From assembly GCF_027943945.1 (NCBI RefSeq), contig NZ_AP027141.1:2046001-2110000 (forward strand): 64,000 nt of DNA. Direction: 5' to 3'. The position numbers were made by a program, and so were the translations under genes. This document shows positions 51,741 through 61,073 of this stretch, piece by piece. A model generated the notes under the pieces. That model worked only from the letters and a program-made list of their open reading frames with translations, was not told the origin of the DNA and did not search any database. Position 1 is the stretch's first letter. Every line of letters starts with the position of its first letter. The DNA is from Microbacterium terricola (GTDB taxonomy: Bacteria; Actinomycetota; Actinomycetes; Actinomycetales; Microbacteriaceae).

Positions 51741-52802
51741 ATGGACACCATCGCCAACGACACCACGGCGCAGCTCCCGGCCAACACGCCGGCCACAGCC
51801 ACCCTGCGCACCCCTTCGCCCGCCGCGAAGGACCTCCGCAAGCGGCCGACCTTCTGGACCAGGCTCGGCAACGCCTTCGCGATGTTCCGCAACCGGAAGT
51901 CGATCGCCGGCCTGATGATCCTCGGCTTCTTCGTGCTCGTCGCGATCTTCGCCGACGTGCTCGCGCCGTACTCGCCGACCAAGGTCGACAACACCGCGCG
52001 GTTCCAGCCGCCGTCGGCCGCGCACTGGCTGGGCACGACGCACATCGGCGAGGACGTGCTGAGCCAGGTCATCCACGGGACGCGCGGCGTCATCGTGGTC
52101 GGCTTCCTCGCCGCGTTCATCGCGACGATCATCGCGATCGTCATCGGCGTGAGCTCGGGCTATCTGCGCGGGTGGCGGAGCGAGGCCCTCTCGGCGGTCA
52201 CCAACGTGTTCCTGGTGATCCCCGGCATCCCGCTCATCATCATCGTGTCCACGATGTTCGAGGATCCGCCGCTGATCCTGATCGCAGCGGTGCTCGGCAT
52301 CATCGGCTGGGCGTGGGGTGCCCGCGTGCTGCGCGCGCAGACGATGTCTCTGCGCAGCCGCGACTTCGTCCTGGCCGCACGCGCCAACGGCGAACCGCTG
52401 CGTCGCATCATCACCGTCGAGATGCTCCCCAACCTCATGGCGCTCATCGCCGCGAGCTTCGTGGGGACGGTCACGGCCGCCATCATCGCCCTCACCACGC
52501 TGTCGTACATCGGCGTCATCCCGGTCACGACCTACAACTGGGGCACGATCCTCAACTGGGCGAGCGCGCAGGGCGCCTTCCGGCTGGGTCAGTGGTGGTG
52601 GTTCATGCCTCCCGGCCTGTGCATCGCCGCGATCGGCGTCGCCCTCTCCCTCATCAACTTCGGCATCGACGAGTACGTCAACCCCCGCCTGCGCTCCGCC
52701 GGCGAGCGCGCTCGCGCCCTGAAGAAGAAGGGCATGAACGTCAACGACACCGTCACGGCCGTCCGCACCGTGCCTGCCGCATCCCCCCAGGAGAATCAGT
52801 GA
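51741..52802 (+). CDS. ABC transporter permease, DppC-type
   Basis: 353 residues from the ATG at 51741. The N-terminal ~50 residues are cytosolic, then a membrane helix (IAGLMILGFFVLVAIFADVLAPY) and the DppC-type extracytoplasmic loop with WLGTTHIGEDVLSQVIHGTR. The ATPase-contact loop is RSRDFVLAARANGEPLRRIITVEMLPN. The stop overlaps the start of the GH3 gene by four bases, linking uptake to hydrolysis. Confidence 0.92.
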   Translation: MDTIANDTTAQLPANTPATATLRTPSPAAKDLRKRPTFWTRLGNAFAMFRNRKSIAGLMILGFFVLVAIFADVLAPYSPTKVDNTARFQPPSAAHWLGTTHIGEDVLSQVIHGTRGVIVVGFLAAFIATIIAIVIGVSSGYLRGWRSEALSAVTNVFLVIPGIPLIIIVSTMFEDPPLILIAAVLGIIGWAWGARVLRAQTMSLRSRDFVLAARANGEPLRRIITVEMLPNLMALIAASFVGTVTAAIIALTTLSYIGVIPVTTYNWGTILNWASAQGAFRLGQWWWFMPPGLCIAAIGVALSLINFGIDEYVNPRLRSAGERARALKKKGMNVNDTVTAVRTVPAASPQENQ

Positions 52803-55045
52803 TCACCGAAGCCCCCTACCTCGACGCGACACGAACCGTCGCCGAGCGGGTCGCCGACCTCCTCTCGCACATGACGCGGGAGGAGAAGGTCGGTCAGATG
52901 ATGCAGCTGGACGCCCGCGAGGACCTCGACGACCAGGTGCTCCGCCAGCATGTCGGCTCGATCCTGCACACGTCCCCCGAGCGCCTCGTCCGCGCGCACG
53001 ATCTCGTCGCGCAGACGCGCCTGCAGATCCCGCTGCTCGTCGGCGAGGACTGCATCCACGGTCACTCGTTCTTCGAGGGGTCGACGATCTTCCCGACGCA
53101 GCTCGGGATGGCCGCGTCGTGGGACGCCGATCTGCTCGAGCGGGTGGCGCGGGCGACCGCCGTCGAGGTCGCCGCCACGGGCGTGCACTGGACGTTCTCG
53201 CCGGTGCTGTGCATCGCGCGGGACCTGCGCTGGGGCCGTGTCGACGAGACCTTCGGCGAGGACCCGTTCCTCATCGGCGAGCTGGCCTCGGCCATGGTGC
53301 GCGGCTACCAGGGCGGTGGCCTCGACGACCAGGACGCGATCCTCGCGACCGCCAAGCACTTCGCCGGCTACTCAGAGACGCAGGGCGGCCGCGACGCGAG
53401 CGAGGCCGACATCTCGCGCCGCAAGCTCCGCTCGTGGTTCCTGCCGCCGTTCGAGCGGGTCGCCCGCGAGGGCTGCCGCACGTTCATGCTCGGCTACCAG
53501 ACCACCGACGGCGTGCCGATCACGGTCAACGACTGGCTGCTCAACGACGTGCTGCGCGGCGAATGGGGCTACACCGGCACGCTCATCACCGACTGGGACA
53601 ACGTCGGGCGGATGGTGTGGGAGCAGAAGGTGCAGCCCGACTACGCGCACGCGGCCGCCGCGGCCGTCAAGGCCGGCAACGACATGGTGATGACCACCCC
53701 CGGCTTCTACCAGGGCGCCCTCGACGCCATCGAGCAGGGGCTCCTCGCCGAGTCGGACCTCGACCAGGCGGTCTCGCGCATCCTCACGCTCAAGTTCGAG
53801 TTCGGCCTGTTCGAGAACCCGCGTCACCCTGACGTGGCGCGCATCGCCGCCGTTGTCGGCAGCGCCCCGCACGCCGACCTCAACCTCGAGGCCGCCCGCC
53901 GCTCGCTCGTGCTGCTGCGCAACGACGGCACGCTGCCGCTCGCGGATGCGCCGGCTCGGCGGATCGCGGTCGTCGGGCCCCTCGCCGACGACGCGCAGAC
54001 GCAGCTCGGCGACTGGGCCGGCTCGTCCGGGCAGGCGGACTGGCTGCCCGACGGGCACCCGCGCGAGATGATCACAACGGTGCTCGACGGACTCCGTGCA
54101 GAGGTGCCGGCCGGCTGGAGCGTCGACTACGCGCGCGGCTCCGACATCCTCACCCTGGAGCAGGATCCGGCCGGGGCTTTCTTCCCCGACGGCCAGCCCC
54201 GCCCGCAGGTGGTCGTGCCGACGCAGCCCGACGAGGCGCTCATCGCCGAGGCCGTCGCGGCCGCGGAGGCCGCCGACGTCGTGGTCGCCGTCGTCGGCGA
54301 CCGCATCGAGCTGGTCGGCGAGGGCCGCTCGACGGCCACGCTCGAGCTCATCGGCGGCCAGATCGCCCTGCTCGAGGCGCTCGTGGCCACCGGCACGCCG
54401 CTCGTGGTGGTGCTGCTCGCCTCGAAGCCGCTCGTGCTGCCCGAGTCGGTGCGACGCGCCGCCGCGCTGGTGTGGGCGGCGAGCCCCGGCATGCAGGGCG
54501 GCCGTGCGATCGCTGAGCTGCTGCTCGGCCGCATCGAGCCGACCGGCCGCCTGCCGATCTCGTTCGCCCGGCACGTCGGCCAGCAGCCGACCTACTACAA
54601 CCAGATCCGCGGCCAGCACGGCGACCGCTACGCCGACCTCACGCAGAGCCCCGCACACGTGTTCGGCGAGGGCCTGTCGTACACGAGCGTGGAATATGCC
54701 GAGCTGCGCATCCCGCAGCCCACGGTGGTGAAGGGCGACGTCGTGCGCGCCGAGGTCACGGTGCGCAACACGGGCAGCCGCCCCGCGCGCGAGGTCGTGC
54801 AGGTCTATGTGCGCGACGAGGTGACGTCGGTCAGCTGGGCCGACAAGGAGCTCAAGACGTTCCGCACGGTCGATCTGGCACCCGGTGAGAGCGCGACGGT
54901 CGAGCTGCGTCTGCCGGTGGCGGAGTGCACGATCGTGGATGCTGCCGGCAACCGCATCGTGGAAGCCGGGACGTTCGAGCTGCTCGTGGGAGCGTCGTCG
55001 CGCGACGAGGACCTGCTGACCGCGCGGTTCACGGTCGCGGGCTGA
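52799..55045 (+). CDS. Glycoside hydrolase family 3 enzyme (beta-glycosidase), intracellular
   Basis: 748 residues from a GTG at 52799 with AGGAG upstream; the start overlaps the dppC-type stop (GTGA). Domains: GH3 TIM barrel (about 1-330), with the nucleophile in TLITDWDNV (Asp265) and the conserved ATAKHFAGYS block, then the GH3 C-terminal alpha/beta domain (380-600), then a fibronectin-III-like domain at the C-terminus. There is no signal peptide, so it should act on sugars after uptake. Beta-glucosidase or beta-xylosidase activity is most likely; the substrate cannot be read from the sequence. Confidence 0.92.
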   Translation: MITEAPYLDATRTVAERVADLLSHMTREEKVGQMMQLDAREDLDDQVLRQHVGSILHTSPERLVRAHDLVAQTRLQIPLLVGEDCIHGHSFFEGSTIFPTQLGMAASWDADLLERVARATAVEVAATGVHWTFSPVLCIARDLRWGRVDETFGEDPFLIGELASAMVRGYQGGGLDDQDAILATAKHFAGYSETQGGRDASEADISRRKLRSWFLPPFERVAREGCRTFMLGYQTTDGVPITVNDWLLNDVLRGEWGYTGTLITDWDNVGRMVWEQKVQPDYAHAAAAAVKAGNDMVMTTPGFYQGALDAIEQGLLAESDLDQAVSRILTLKFEFGLFENPRHPDVARIAAVVGSAPHADLNLEAARRSLVLLRNDGTLPLADAPARRIAVVGPLADDAQTQLGDWAGSSGQADWLPDGHPREMITTVLDGLRAEVPAGWSVDYARGSDILTLEQDPAGAFFPDGQPRPQVVVPTQPDEALIAEAVAAAEAADVVVAVVGDRIELVGEGRSTATLELIGGQIALLEALVATGTPLVVVLLASKPLVLPESVRRAAALVWAASPGMQGGRAIAELLLGRIEPTGRLPISFARHVGQQPTYYNQIRGQHGDRYADLTQSPAHVFGEGLSYTSVEYAELRIPQPTVVKGDVVRAEVTVRNTGSRPAREVVQVYVRDEVTSVSWADKELKTFRTVDLAPGESATVELRLPVAECTIVDAAGNRIVEAGTFELLVGASSRDEDLLTARFTVAG

Positions 55046-55053
55046 GCGGCGGC

Positions 55054-55725
55054 TCAGTCCTCGTCGGCTGAGTCGCCCTCGGGCTCTTCGTCGTCGGAGT
55101 GTTCGTCGTCGGAGTCGTCGTCGTCGGAGTCCTCGGACTCGTCGTCGTCGTCCGCGTCATCCTCCGACTCGTCGTCCGCGAAGCCGGCGTCGTCGACCTC
55201 GTCGACATCGTCCTCGGGCTCGTCGGAGAGCACGTCGATGTCGACGCCGTCGACATCGCCGGAGTGCAGGATCGGCGAGCCGTCCTGATCGAAGTCGGCC
55301 GCGTCCAGATCGTCCAGGTCGTCATCGTCGAGCTCGTCATCGTCGAGCTCGTCGTCGGCGAGACCCTCGTCATCGCCGTCGACAGCATCCGCTTCGGCCT
55401 GCGCCGCCTGCGCGGCCTGGTAGTCGGCCAGACGCTCGGCCCACGGCACCCACTCGGGTGCGAGCAGCGCGCCGTCGCCCGGCAGCAGCTCGACCTCGAG
55501 GACGCTCGGCTCGGCATCCTCGACCCGCGCGAGCGAGACGGTCCAGTACCACCCCGGGTAGCCGGGGAGACGGTTGTGGAACCGCAGCGAGACGACGCCG
55601 TCGTCTTCGACGCGGTAGTCGGCCGGCTCGCCGATGGAGCTGGCCGGCGTGACCTCGCTCAGCGCGGCCAGCGCCAGGTCGCGCGCGGCGACCAGGACGG
55701 GGTCGGGCTCAGGCGTCGAGTTCAT
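55054..55725 (-). CDS. DUF3027-type protein with acidic tail
   Basis: 223 residues. The N-terminal ~110 residues match the DUF3027 pattern of actinobacteria: RFHNRLPGYPGWYWTVSLARV and ELLPGDGALLAPEWVPWAERL. From about residue 118 the protein is almost entirely Asp, Glu and Ser, likely disordered. The role is unknown. It overlaps the 3' end of the cold-shock gene by 17 bases on the same strand, an arrangement conserved in the group (recalled, not checked). Confidence 0.85.
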   Translation of the reverse strand: MNSTPEPDPVLVAARDLALAALSEVTPASSIGEPADYRVEDDGVVSLRFHNRLPGYPGWYWTVSLARVEDAEPSVLEVELLPGDGALLAPEWVPWAERLADYQAAQAAQAEADAVDGDDEGLADDELDDDELDDDDLDDLDAADFDQDGSPILHSGDVDGVDIDVLSDEPEDDVDEVDDAGFADDESEDDADDDDESEDSDDDDSDDEHSDDEEPEGDSADED

Positions 55726-56092
55726 CGGCCACCTTGCGCAGCACGGCGGCGACCTTCTTGGCGTGCGAGCCGCTCGGGTAGCGTCCGTGGCGCAGGTCGC
55801 CCCCGATGCCGTCGAGCAGCTTCACGAGGTCTTCGACGATGATCGCCATGTCGTCAGCGGGCTTGCGAGAGCGCTTCGAGAGGCTCACCGGGGCCTCGAG
55901 GACCCGCACCGACAGCGCCTGCAGGCCGCGCTTGCCGTCGGCGACGCCGAACTCGAGACGGGTGCCCTGCTTGAGGGCGGGCGTGCCTGCGGGGAGGGCA
56001 GTGGCGTGCAGGAAGACGTCCTGGCCGTCATCAGTGGTGATGAAGCCGAACCCCTTCTCCTCGTCGTAGAACCTGACCTTGCCGGTGGGCAT
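55709..56092 (-). CDS. Cold-shock domain protein with C-terminal extension
   Basis: 127 residues from the ATG at 56092; upstream codons are poorly conserved. Residues 1-65 are a cold-shock domain: GKVRFYDEEKGFGFI (RNP1) and DVFLHATAL (RNP2), which bind single-stranded RNA or DNA. About 60 extra residues, helical and Lys-rich, follow and set it apart from minimal CspA proteins. It overlaps the DUF3027 gene. Confidence 0.92.
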   Translation of the reverse strand: MPTGKVRFYDEEKGFGFITTDDGQDVFLHATALPAGTPALKQGTRLEFGVADGKRGLQALSVRVLEAPVSLSKRSRKPADDMAIIVEDLVKLLDGIGGDLRHGRYPSGSHAKKVAAVLRKVADELDA

Positions 56093-56217
56093 GGAGACCT
56101 CGCTGGGTATCGCGCCGCCGCGAACGGCGGGCATGACGGAATTCGGGACCGGTGCGTCCCTCCCTCCAGCCTACCGGCACGCACCGACGAAGGACCCCAG
56201 GCGATAGGCTGATCCGG

Positions 56218-56484
56218 ATGAGCACGCGCACCCCCGGCGAGGACGTCCCGATCCGCCGTATCGACCGCATCCTGGCGTTCATGTCGCTGGGTCTGCTTCT
56301 GCTGTCCATCGTCGCCTTCCTGGCGATCATGATCGGCTCCGCGACGGGCGCCGACTTCGCGACGGGCGTGTGGCCGTTCCTGGGCGTGCTCGTCTACATC
56401 GCGCCGATCGTGGCCTTCATCCTGCTCGTGACCGTGCTCATCATGAGCTTCGTGCGGAGGGCACGAGCGAACAAGGGCACCTGA
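56218..56484 (+). CDS. Small two-helix membrane protein
   Basis: 88 residues from the ATG at 56218. Two hydrophobic helices (about 21-42 and 53-80) and a basic C-terminus (RRARANKG) give an inner-membrane protein with both ends in the cytosol. No family was recognised. Its stop is directly followed by the GTG of the helicase-associated protein gene. Confidence 0.78.
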   Translation: MSTRTPGEDVPIRRIDRILAFMSLGLLLLSIVAFLAIMIGSATGADFATGVWPFLGVLVYIAPIVAFILLVTVLIMSFVRRARANKGT

Positions 56485-58200
56485 GTGGTCAGCGACGAGC
56501 GCGCTCTGGCGACCTGGCTGTCCGGCCAGGACGACGTCGCGCTCGCCTGCACTCTGGCCGAGCGGGGCATGTCGCCCGCCGCACCCTGGCGCGACTTCTT
56601 CGACACGGCCGCCGCGCTGCTCGATGCCCCTTCGGTCGACCGGGCGCTGGCCCGTCTCCCGCGCACCGCGCTGCGGAGCCTCGCTGACGGGACCGCGTCG
56701 TCGCCCGCGACGACCCGCCTCGCCCTGGCCGACGAGACCGGCGCCCCCTACGCCGCCGTCGCCCTGCGTCTCGCCGTCGCCCGGCAGACGCGCCCGGACG
56801 CCTTCACGCCCACGGACGAGCCGACCGAGCCGCCCCTCGCCGACGATGAGCACGCCGCGGCAGCCGCCGAGCGCGCGTTCACCACGACCGGTGCCCTCGC
56901 CGACGTGCTGCTGGCCGCCTCGCACCTGCCCCTCGTGCGCACCGGGGCCGGTCCGGTGAGCGCCGTCGACCGGCGCCGACTGGTCGAGGCCGGTGCGGTG
57001 TCGACCCCGGACGAGCTCGACGACCTCATCGAGTCCGCCGCCATCGCGGGGCTGCTGAGCCCGACCGAGCGCGAGTGGCGCGTCACGCCCGAGGGCGAGG
57101 CGTGGCTGCAGTCCTCGACCTCCGAGCGCTGGCGGGTCGTCGTCGAGGCGCTCCGCGACGGCGCTCCGGACGGCGTGCGCACGCCCTCCGGAGAGATCCT
57201 GCCGGTCGGATCCTGGGTGGCGGCGTATCCGCTGCGCACCGACTGGCCGGCGTTCGCCGCGCAGCAGCGGACGATCGCGACCCGGTGGGGCCTGCTCACC
57301 GACGACGCGGCGGAACCGGAATGGACGCGCACCCTCCGCACGGGCGCTCCACTGGACACCGGGATGCTGAGCGCACACCTCCCCGCCGAGATCGACCGGG
57401 TGTACCTGCAGGCCGACCTGACCGCGATCGCGCCCGGGCCGCTCGTGCCCGCGCTCGATCTGCGCCTGCGCGGGCTCGCCCGCCGCGAATCGCGCGCGCA
57501 GGCCTCGACGTACCGGTTCAGCGCCGACACCATCGGCGCGGGGATGACCGAGGGCGAGACCGCCGGGTCGATCCGCGCGTTCCTGGCGTCGCTGTCGCTC
57601 ACCGGCATCCCGCAGCCGCTGGAGTACCTCATCCAGAGCACCGCCGCCCGCCACGGTCAGGTGCGCGTGCGCGCCGACGAGGTCTCAGGGCGCACCGAGG
57701 TGACCAGCGCCGACTCGGGACTCCGCGAGACGATCGCGGTCGACCAGGCGCTGCGGGCGCTCGGACTCATCCCGGTCGGCGACGCGCTGCTGTCGCGGGT
57801 CTCGCGCGATTCCGTCTACTGGGCGCTCGCCGATGCGCGCTACCCCGTGGTCGCCCTCGACCCGGACGGCGAGCCGGAGGCGCTGCACCGCCGGGTCGCA
57901 CCCGGGTCCGGCGCGCCCATCCCGACGCCGGTCGAGCTGTACGGCCCTCTCATCGAGCGGCTGCGCGGCGGCGACGACGCCGACACGGACGCGGCGTGGC
58001 TGACCCGCGAGCTCGAGCAGGCGGTGCGCTCGCGCTCCGTCATCGTCGTCGCGGTGCGGATGCCCGACGGCGCGGAGCGCGCCTTCACGGTCGAGGCGAC
58101 CGGCCTCGGCGGCGGCCGTCTGCGCGGACGCGATCGTGCCGCCGACGTCGAGCGCACGCTGCCGGTATCGAGCATCGTCGCGGTGCGTCCGGTCCCCTGA
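56485..58200 (+). CDS. Helicase-associated domain protein (XPB partner)
   Basis: 571 residues from a GTG immediately after the preceding stop. It belongs to the actinobacterial family with an XPB/Ssl2-like helicase-associated C-terminal domain but no Walker motifs, so it is not itself a helicase. The next gene encodes the XPB-type helicase, so the two likely act together in DNA repair or recombination. The N-terminal half has repeated winged-helix-like segments (inference). Confidence 0.85.
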   Translation: MVSDERALATWLSGQDDVALACTLAERGMSPAAPWRDFFDTAAALLDAPSVDRALARLPRTALRSLADGTASSPATTRLALADETGAPYAAVALRLAVARQTRPDAFTPTDEPTEPPLADDEHAAAAAERAFTTTGALADVLLAASHLPLVRTGAGPVSAVDRRRLVEAGAVSTPDELDDLIESAAIAGLLSPTEREWRVTPEGEAWLQSSTSERWRVVVEALRDGAPDGVRTPSGEILPVGSWVAAYPLRTDWPAFAAQQRTIATRWGLLTDDAAEPEWTRTLRTGAPLDTGMLSAHLPAEIDRVYLQADLTAIAPGPLVPALDLRLRGLARRESRAQASTYRFSADTIGAGMTEGETAGSIRAFLASLSLTGIPQPLEYLIQSTAARHGQVRVRADEVSGRTEVTSADSGLRETIAVDQALRALGLIPVGDALLSRVSRDSVYWALADARYPVVALDPDGEPEALHRRVAPGSGAPIPTPVELYGPLIERLRGGDDADTDAAWLTRELEQAVRSRSVIVVAVRMPDGAERAFTVEATGLGGGRLRGRDRAADVERTLPVSSIVAVRPVP

Positions 58201-58239
58201 GCGCCGCCCGGCCTCCCCAGGCCGATAGGATTGACCGTT

Positions 58240-59883
58240 ATGGCTGACGGTCCCCTCATCGTGCAGAGCGACCGGACGGTGCTGCTCGAAGTCGCCCATC
58301 CGGACGCCGAGTCCGCCCGGCACGAGCTCGCGGTGTTCGCGGAGCTCGAGCGCGCTCCCGAGCACATCCACACGTACCGCATCACGCGCCTCGGCCTGTG
58401 GAATGCGCGCGCCGCAGGACATGCCGCCGAAGACATGCTCGCGACCCTCGAGCGCTGGTCGCGCTTCCCCGTGCCCCCGTCCGTGTCGATCGACATCCGT
58501 GAGAGCGTCGGCCGCTACGGCCGGCTCGTCATCGAGCGCGACGACGAGGGCACCCTCGTGCTCCGCTCCAGCGACGAGCCCGTGCTCGCCGAGGTCTCGC
58601 GCAACAAGCGCATCCAGCCCCTGCTGATCGGCCACCCCTCCCCCGACACCTACATCGTCGACGCGTGGGCCCGCGGTCACATCAAGCAGGAGCTGCTGAA
58701 GATCGGCTGGCCCGCCGAGGATCTCGCCGGCTACACGCCCGGGACACCGCATCCGATCGATCTGGCCGAGGACGGCTGGTCGCTGCGGCCCTACCAGCGC
58801 CACGCGGTCGACACCTTCACCGAGGGGGGATCCGGCGTCGTCGTGCTCCCCTGCGGCGCGGGCAAGACGCTCGTCGGCGCCGGCGCGATGGCCGACACGA
58901 AGACCACCACCCTGATCCTGGTGACCAACACGGTCAGCGCGCGGCAGTGGCGCGACGAGCTGCTCAAGCGCACCTCGCTGACACCAGAGGAGATCGGCGA
59001 GTACTCCGGCCAGGCCAAGGAGGTCAAGCCGGTCACGATCGCGACCTACCAGATCCTCACCGCCAAGCGGAAAGGCCAGTACGCGCACCTGGCCCTCCTC
59101 GACGCGCTCGACTGGGGCCTCATCGTCTACGACGAGGTCCACCTGCTGCCCGCGCCGGTGTTCAAGCTCACTGCCGACCTGCAGGCGCGGCGCCGCCTGG
59201 GGCTCACCGCCACCCTCGTCCGCGAGGACGGCCGCGAAGGCGATGTGTTCAGCCTCATCGGCCCCAAGCGGTTCGACGCGCCGTGGAAGGAGATCGAAGC
59301 CCAGGGCTTCATCTCCCCCGCCGCCTGCTACGAGGTGCGCGTCGACCTGCCCGCCGGCGACCGGCTGGAGTACGCCGCGGCCGCCGACGAGGAGCGCTAC
59401 CGGCTCGCCGCGACCGCACCGGCGAAGATCCGGGTCGTCCGCGACCTCGTCGCCAAGCACGAGGGTGAGCGCATCCTGGTGATCGGCCAGTACCTCGACC
59501 AGATCGACACGCTCGCCGAGGCGCTCAACGCTCCCAAGATCACCGGCGCCACGCCCGTGGACGAGCGCGAGGAGCTGTACCAGGCGTTCCGGGTCGGCGA
59601 GATCTCGCTGCTGGTGGTCTCGAAGGTCGCGAACTTCTCGATCGACCTGCCGGAGGCGTCCGTCGCCATCCAGGTCTCCGGATCCTTCGGGTCACGCCAG
59701 GAGGAGGCCCAGCGCCTCGGGCGCCTGCTGCGTCCGAAGGAGTCGGGCAACACGGCGAGCTTCTACACCCTCACCGCCCGCGACACCGTCGATCAGGACT
59801 TCGCGCAGAACCGTCAGCGGTTCCTCGCCGAGCAGGGCTACAGCTACACGATCCTCGACGCGGAGTCGATCACCGCGGCGTAG
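58240..59883 (+). CDS. XPB-type DEAD/DEAH-box DNA helicase
   Basis: 547 residues from the ATG at 58240. Walker A is LPCGAGKTL, motif II is DEVH in IVYDEVHLLP, followed by GLTATLVREDGREGDVFSLIGPKRFD with the XPB-specific RED motif, and the C-terminal helicase half ends with GSRQEEAQRLGRLLRP. Bacterial XPB homologues are 3'-5' helicases with DNA-damage-response links. It follows its helicase-associated partner by about 40 bases. Confidence 0.93.
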   Translation: MADGPLIVQSDRTVLLEVAHPDAESARHELAVFAELERAPEHIHTYRITRLGLWNARAAGHAAEDMLATLERWSRFPVPPSVSIDIRESVGRYGRLVIERDDEGTLVLRSSDEPVLAEVSRNKRIQPLLIGHPSPDTYIVDAWARGHIKQELLKIGWPAEDLAGYTPGTPHPIDLAEDGWSLRPYQRHAVDTFTEGGSGVVVLPCGAGKTLVGAGAMADTKTTTLILVTNTVSARQWRDELLKRTSLTPEEIGEYSGQAKEVKPVTIATYQILTAKRKGQYAHLALLDALDWGLIVYDEVHLLPAPVFKLTADLQARRRLGLTATLVREDGREGDVFSLIGPKRFDAPWKEIEAQGFISPAACYEVRVDLPAGDRLEYAAAADEERYRLAATAPAKIRVVRDLVAKHEGERILVIGQYLDQIDTLAEALNAPKITGATPVDEREELYQAFRVGEISLLVVSKVANFSIDLPEASVAIQVSGSFGSRQEEAQRLGRLLRPKESGNTASFYTLTARDTVDQDFAQNRQRFLAEQGYSYTILDAESITAA

Positions 59884-59911
59884 TCGCGTCGATCCCGCCC
59901 GCTGCCCCCGT

Positions 59912-59995
59912 GTCGCGAGACAAGGAGATGTGGCGACGGGAGGGGCGCAGGTGGCCAGACGCTCCTCCGCCCGCGTCTTCTCCTTATCTCGCGAC
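59912..59995. repeat. 84-bp inverted-repeat element between convergent genes
   Basis: The left arm GTCGCGAGACAAGGAGA (59912-59928) is the near-perfect reverse complement of TCTCCTTATCTCGCGAC (59979-59995), one mismatch in 17. The arms end two bases before the CPBP gene stop. It could end transcription from both sides or be a mobile palindromic repeat. Confidence 0.82.
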
Positions 59996-59997
59996 GG

Positions 59998-61059
59998 TCA
60001 GCGCGGCGTCGTCGCGTCGATCCCGTCGCCCTCCGCGACCGCCGGGGTGAGCACCTCGGACACCGGCGCGGGCACCGGCTGCGGCGCGGGCACCTGCAGC
60101 AGCAGCGTGCGGTGGATGTGCGACCGCCGGAACACCAGCTCGACCACCACCGCGTACCCGACCACCGTGACGGTCGAGACGAGCAGGCCCGCCACACCCG
60201 GCGAGCTCGAGTTCACGTCGCCGAGCCCGGCGAGGGCGAGCAGGAACGCGAGCAGGTTGTTCACGATGTGCAGGCCGATGCCCGCCTCGAGCCCACCCGT
60301 GCGCCAGGTGAGCCAGCCCGCGACGACCGCGAACACCGCGACGCCGGCCTGACCGAGCGGGTCGTACAGGTGGCCGAGCACGAACAGGGGCACCGGCAGC
60401 AGGATCGCGAAGAGCGGATGCCGCAGCCAGCGTCCGATCGCCTGCTGCAGGTACCCGCGGAACACGTACTCCTCGGCCGCCGACTGCAGCGGGATGAGCA
60501 GCAGGATGACGGCCAGCGAGACCCACAGCTGCGGGTTGTCGCTCGGCGCGACGACCGAGCCGGGATCGCCCGACGCATCGGCGGGCAGCAGCAGCGACAG
60601 CCCCGAGACGACGAGCATGACGACGACCGCGATGCCGGTGCACAGCAGCAGCCAGCCCCAGCGCAGTCGGCCCGCCGCCGAGGAGATGAGCCCCAGTCTG
60701 CGGCCGTTCACGATGAGCGAGGCCAGCACGTAGGCCGGCAGCATCAGCACGATGGTGACCAGCATGAACGCGAGCATGAGCGGATCGGTGAGGTCGAAGA
60801 TGACAGCAGCGCCGGACGTCATCCGCAGGAACGAATCGGCGACGCCGGAGTTCCACAGCATCAGGAGGAACATGCCCAGCGTCACGACGACGAGCATGGC
60901 CAGGTACAGGGCGGCGCCGAGCAGTCCCACGACCAGCGGCGTCCACCATCCGGAGCGACGCCGCGCGAACACCAGCCGGTGGAACGCGAGCCCGCCCTCG
61001 GTCGCGTCCGGCGGGAGCAGGGGCACCGCGACGGGCGGCGCGAGCGGGGGCGTCGTCAT
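59998..61059 (-). CDS. CPBP-family intramembrane metalloprotease
   Basis: 353 residues from the ATG at 61059. Eight or so membrane helices; the CAAX-protease-like (CPBP) core has the Glu-Glu motif in AAEEYVFRGYLQQAI and a following HLYDP/His stretch. Such proteins cleave or modify prenylated or membrane substrates, or act in bacteriocin immunity; nothing nearby points to the latter. The N-terminal tail is Pro-rich and cytosolic. It converges on the XPB gene across the inverted repeat. Confidence 0.88.
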   Translation of the reverse strand: MTTPPLAPPVAVPLLPPDATEGGLAFHRLVFARRRSGWWTPLVVGLLGAALYLAMLVVVTLGMFLLMLWNSGVADSFLRMTSGAAVIFDLTDPLMLAFMLVTIVLMLPAYVLASLIVNGRRLGLISSAAGRLRWGWLLLCTGIAVVVMLVVSGLSLLLPADASGDPGSVVAPSDNPQLWVSLAVILLLIPLQSAAEEYVFRGYLQQAIGRWLRHPLFAILLPVPLFVLGHLYDPLGQAGVAVFAVVAGWLTWRTGGLEAGIGLHIVNNLLAFLLALAGLGDVNSSSPGVAGLLVSTVTVVGYAVVVELVFRRSHIHRTLLLQVPAPQPVPAPVSEVLTPAVAEGDGIDATTPR

Positions 61060-61073
61060 CCCTCCATGATGTC

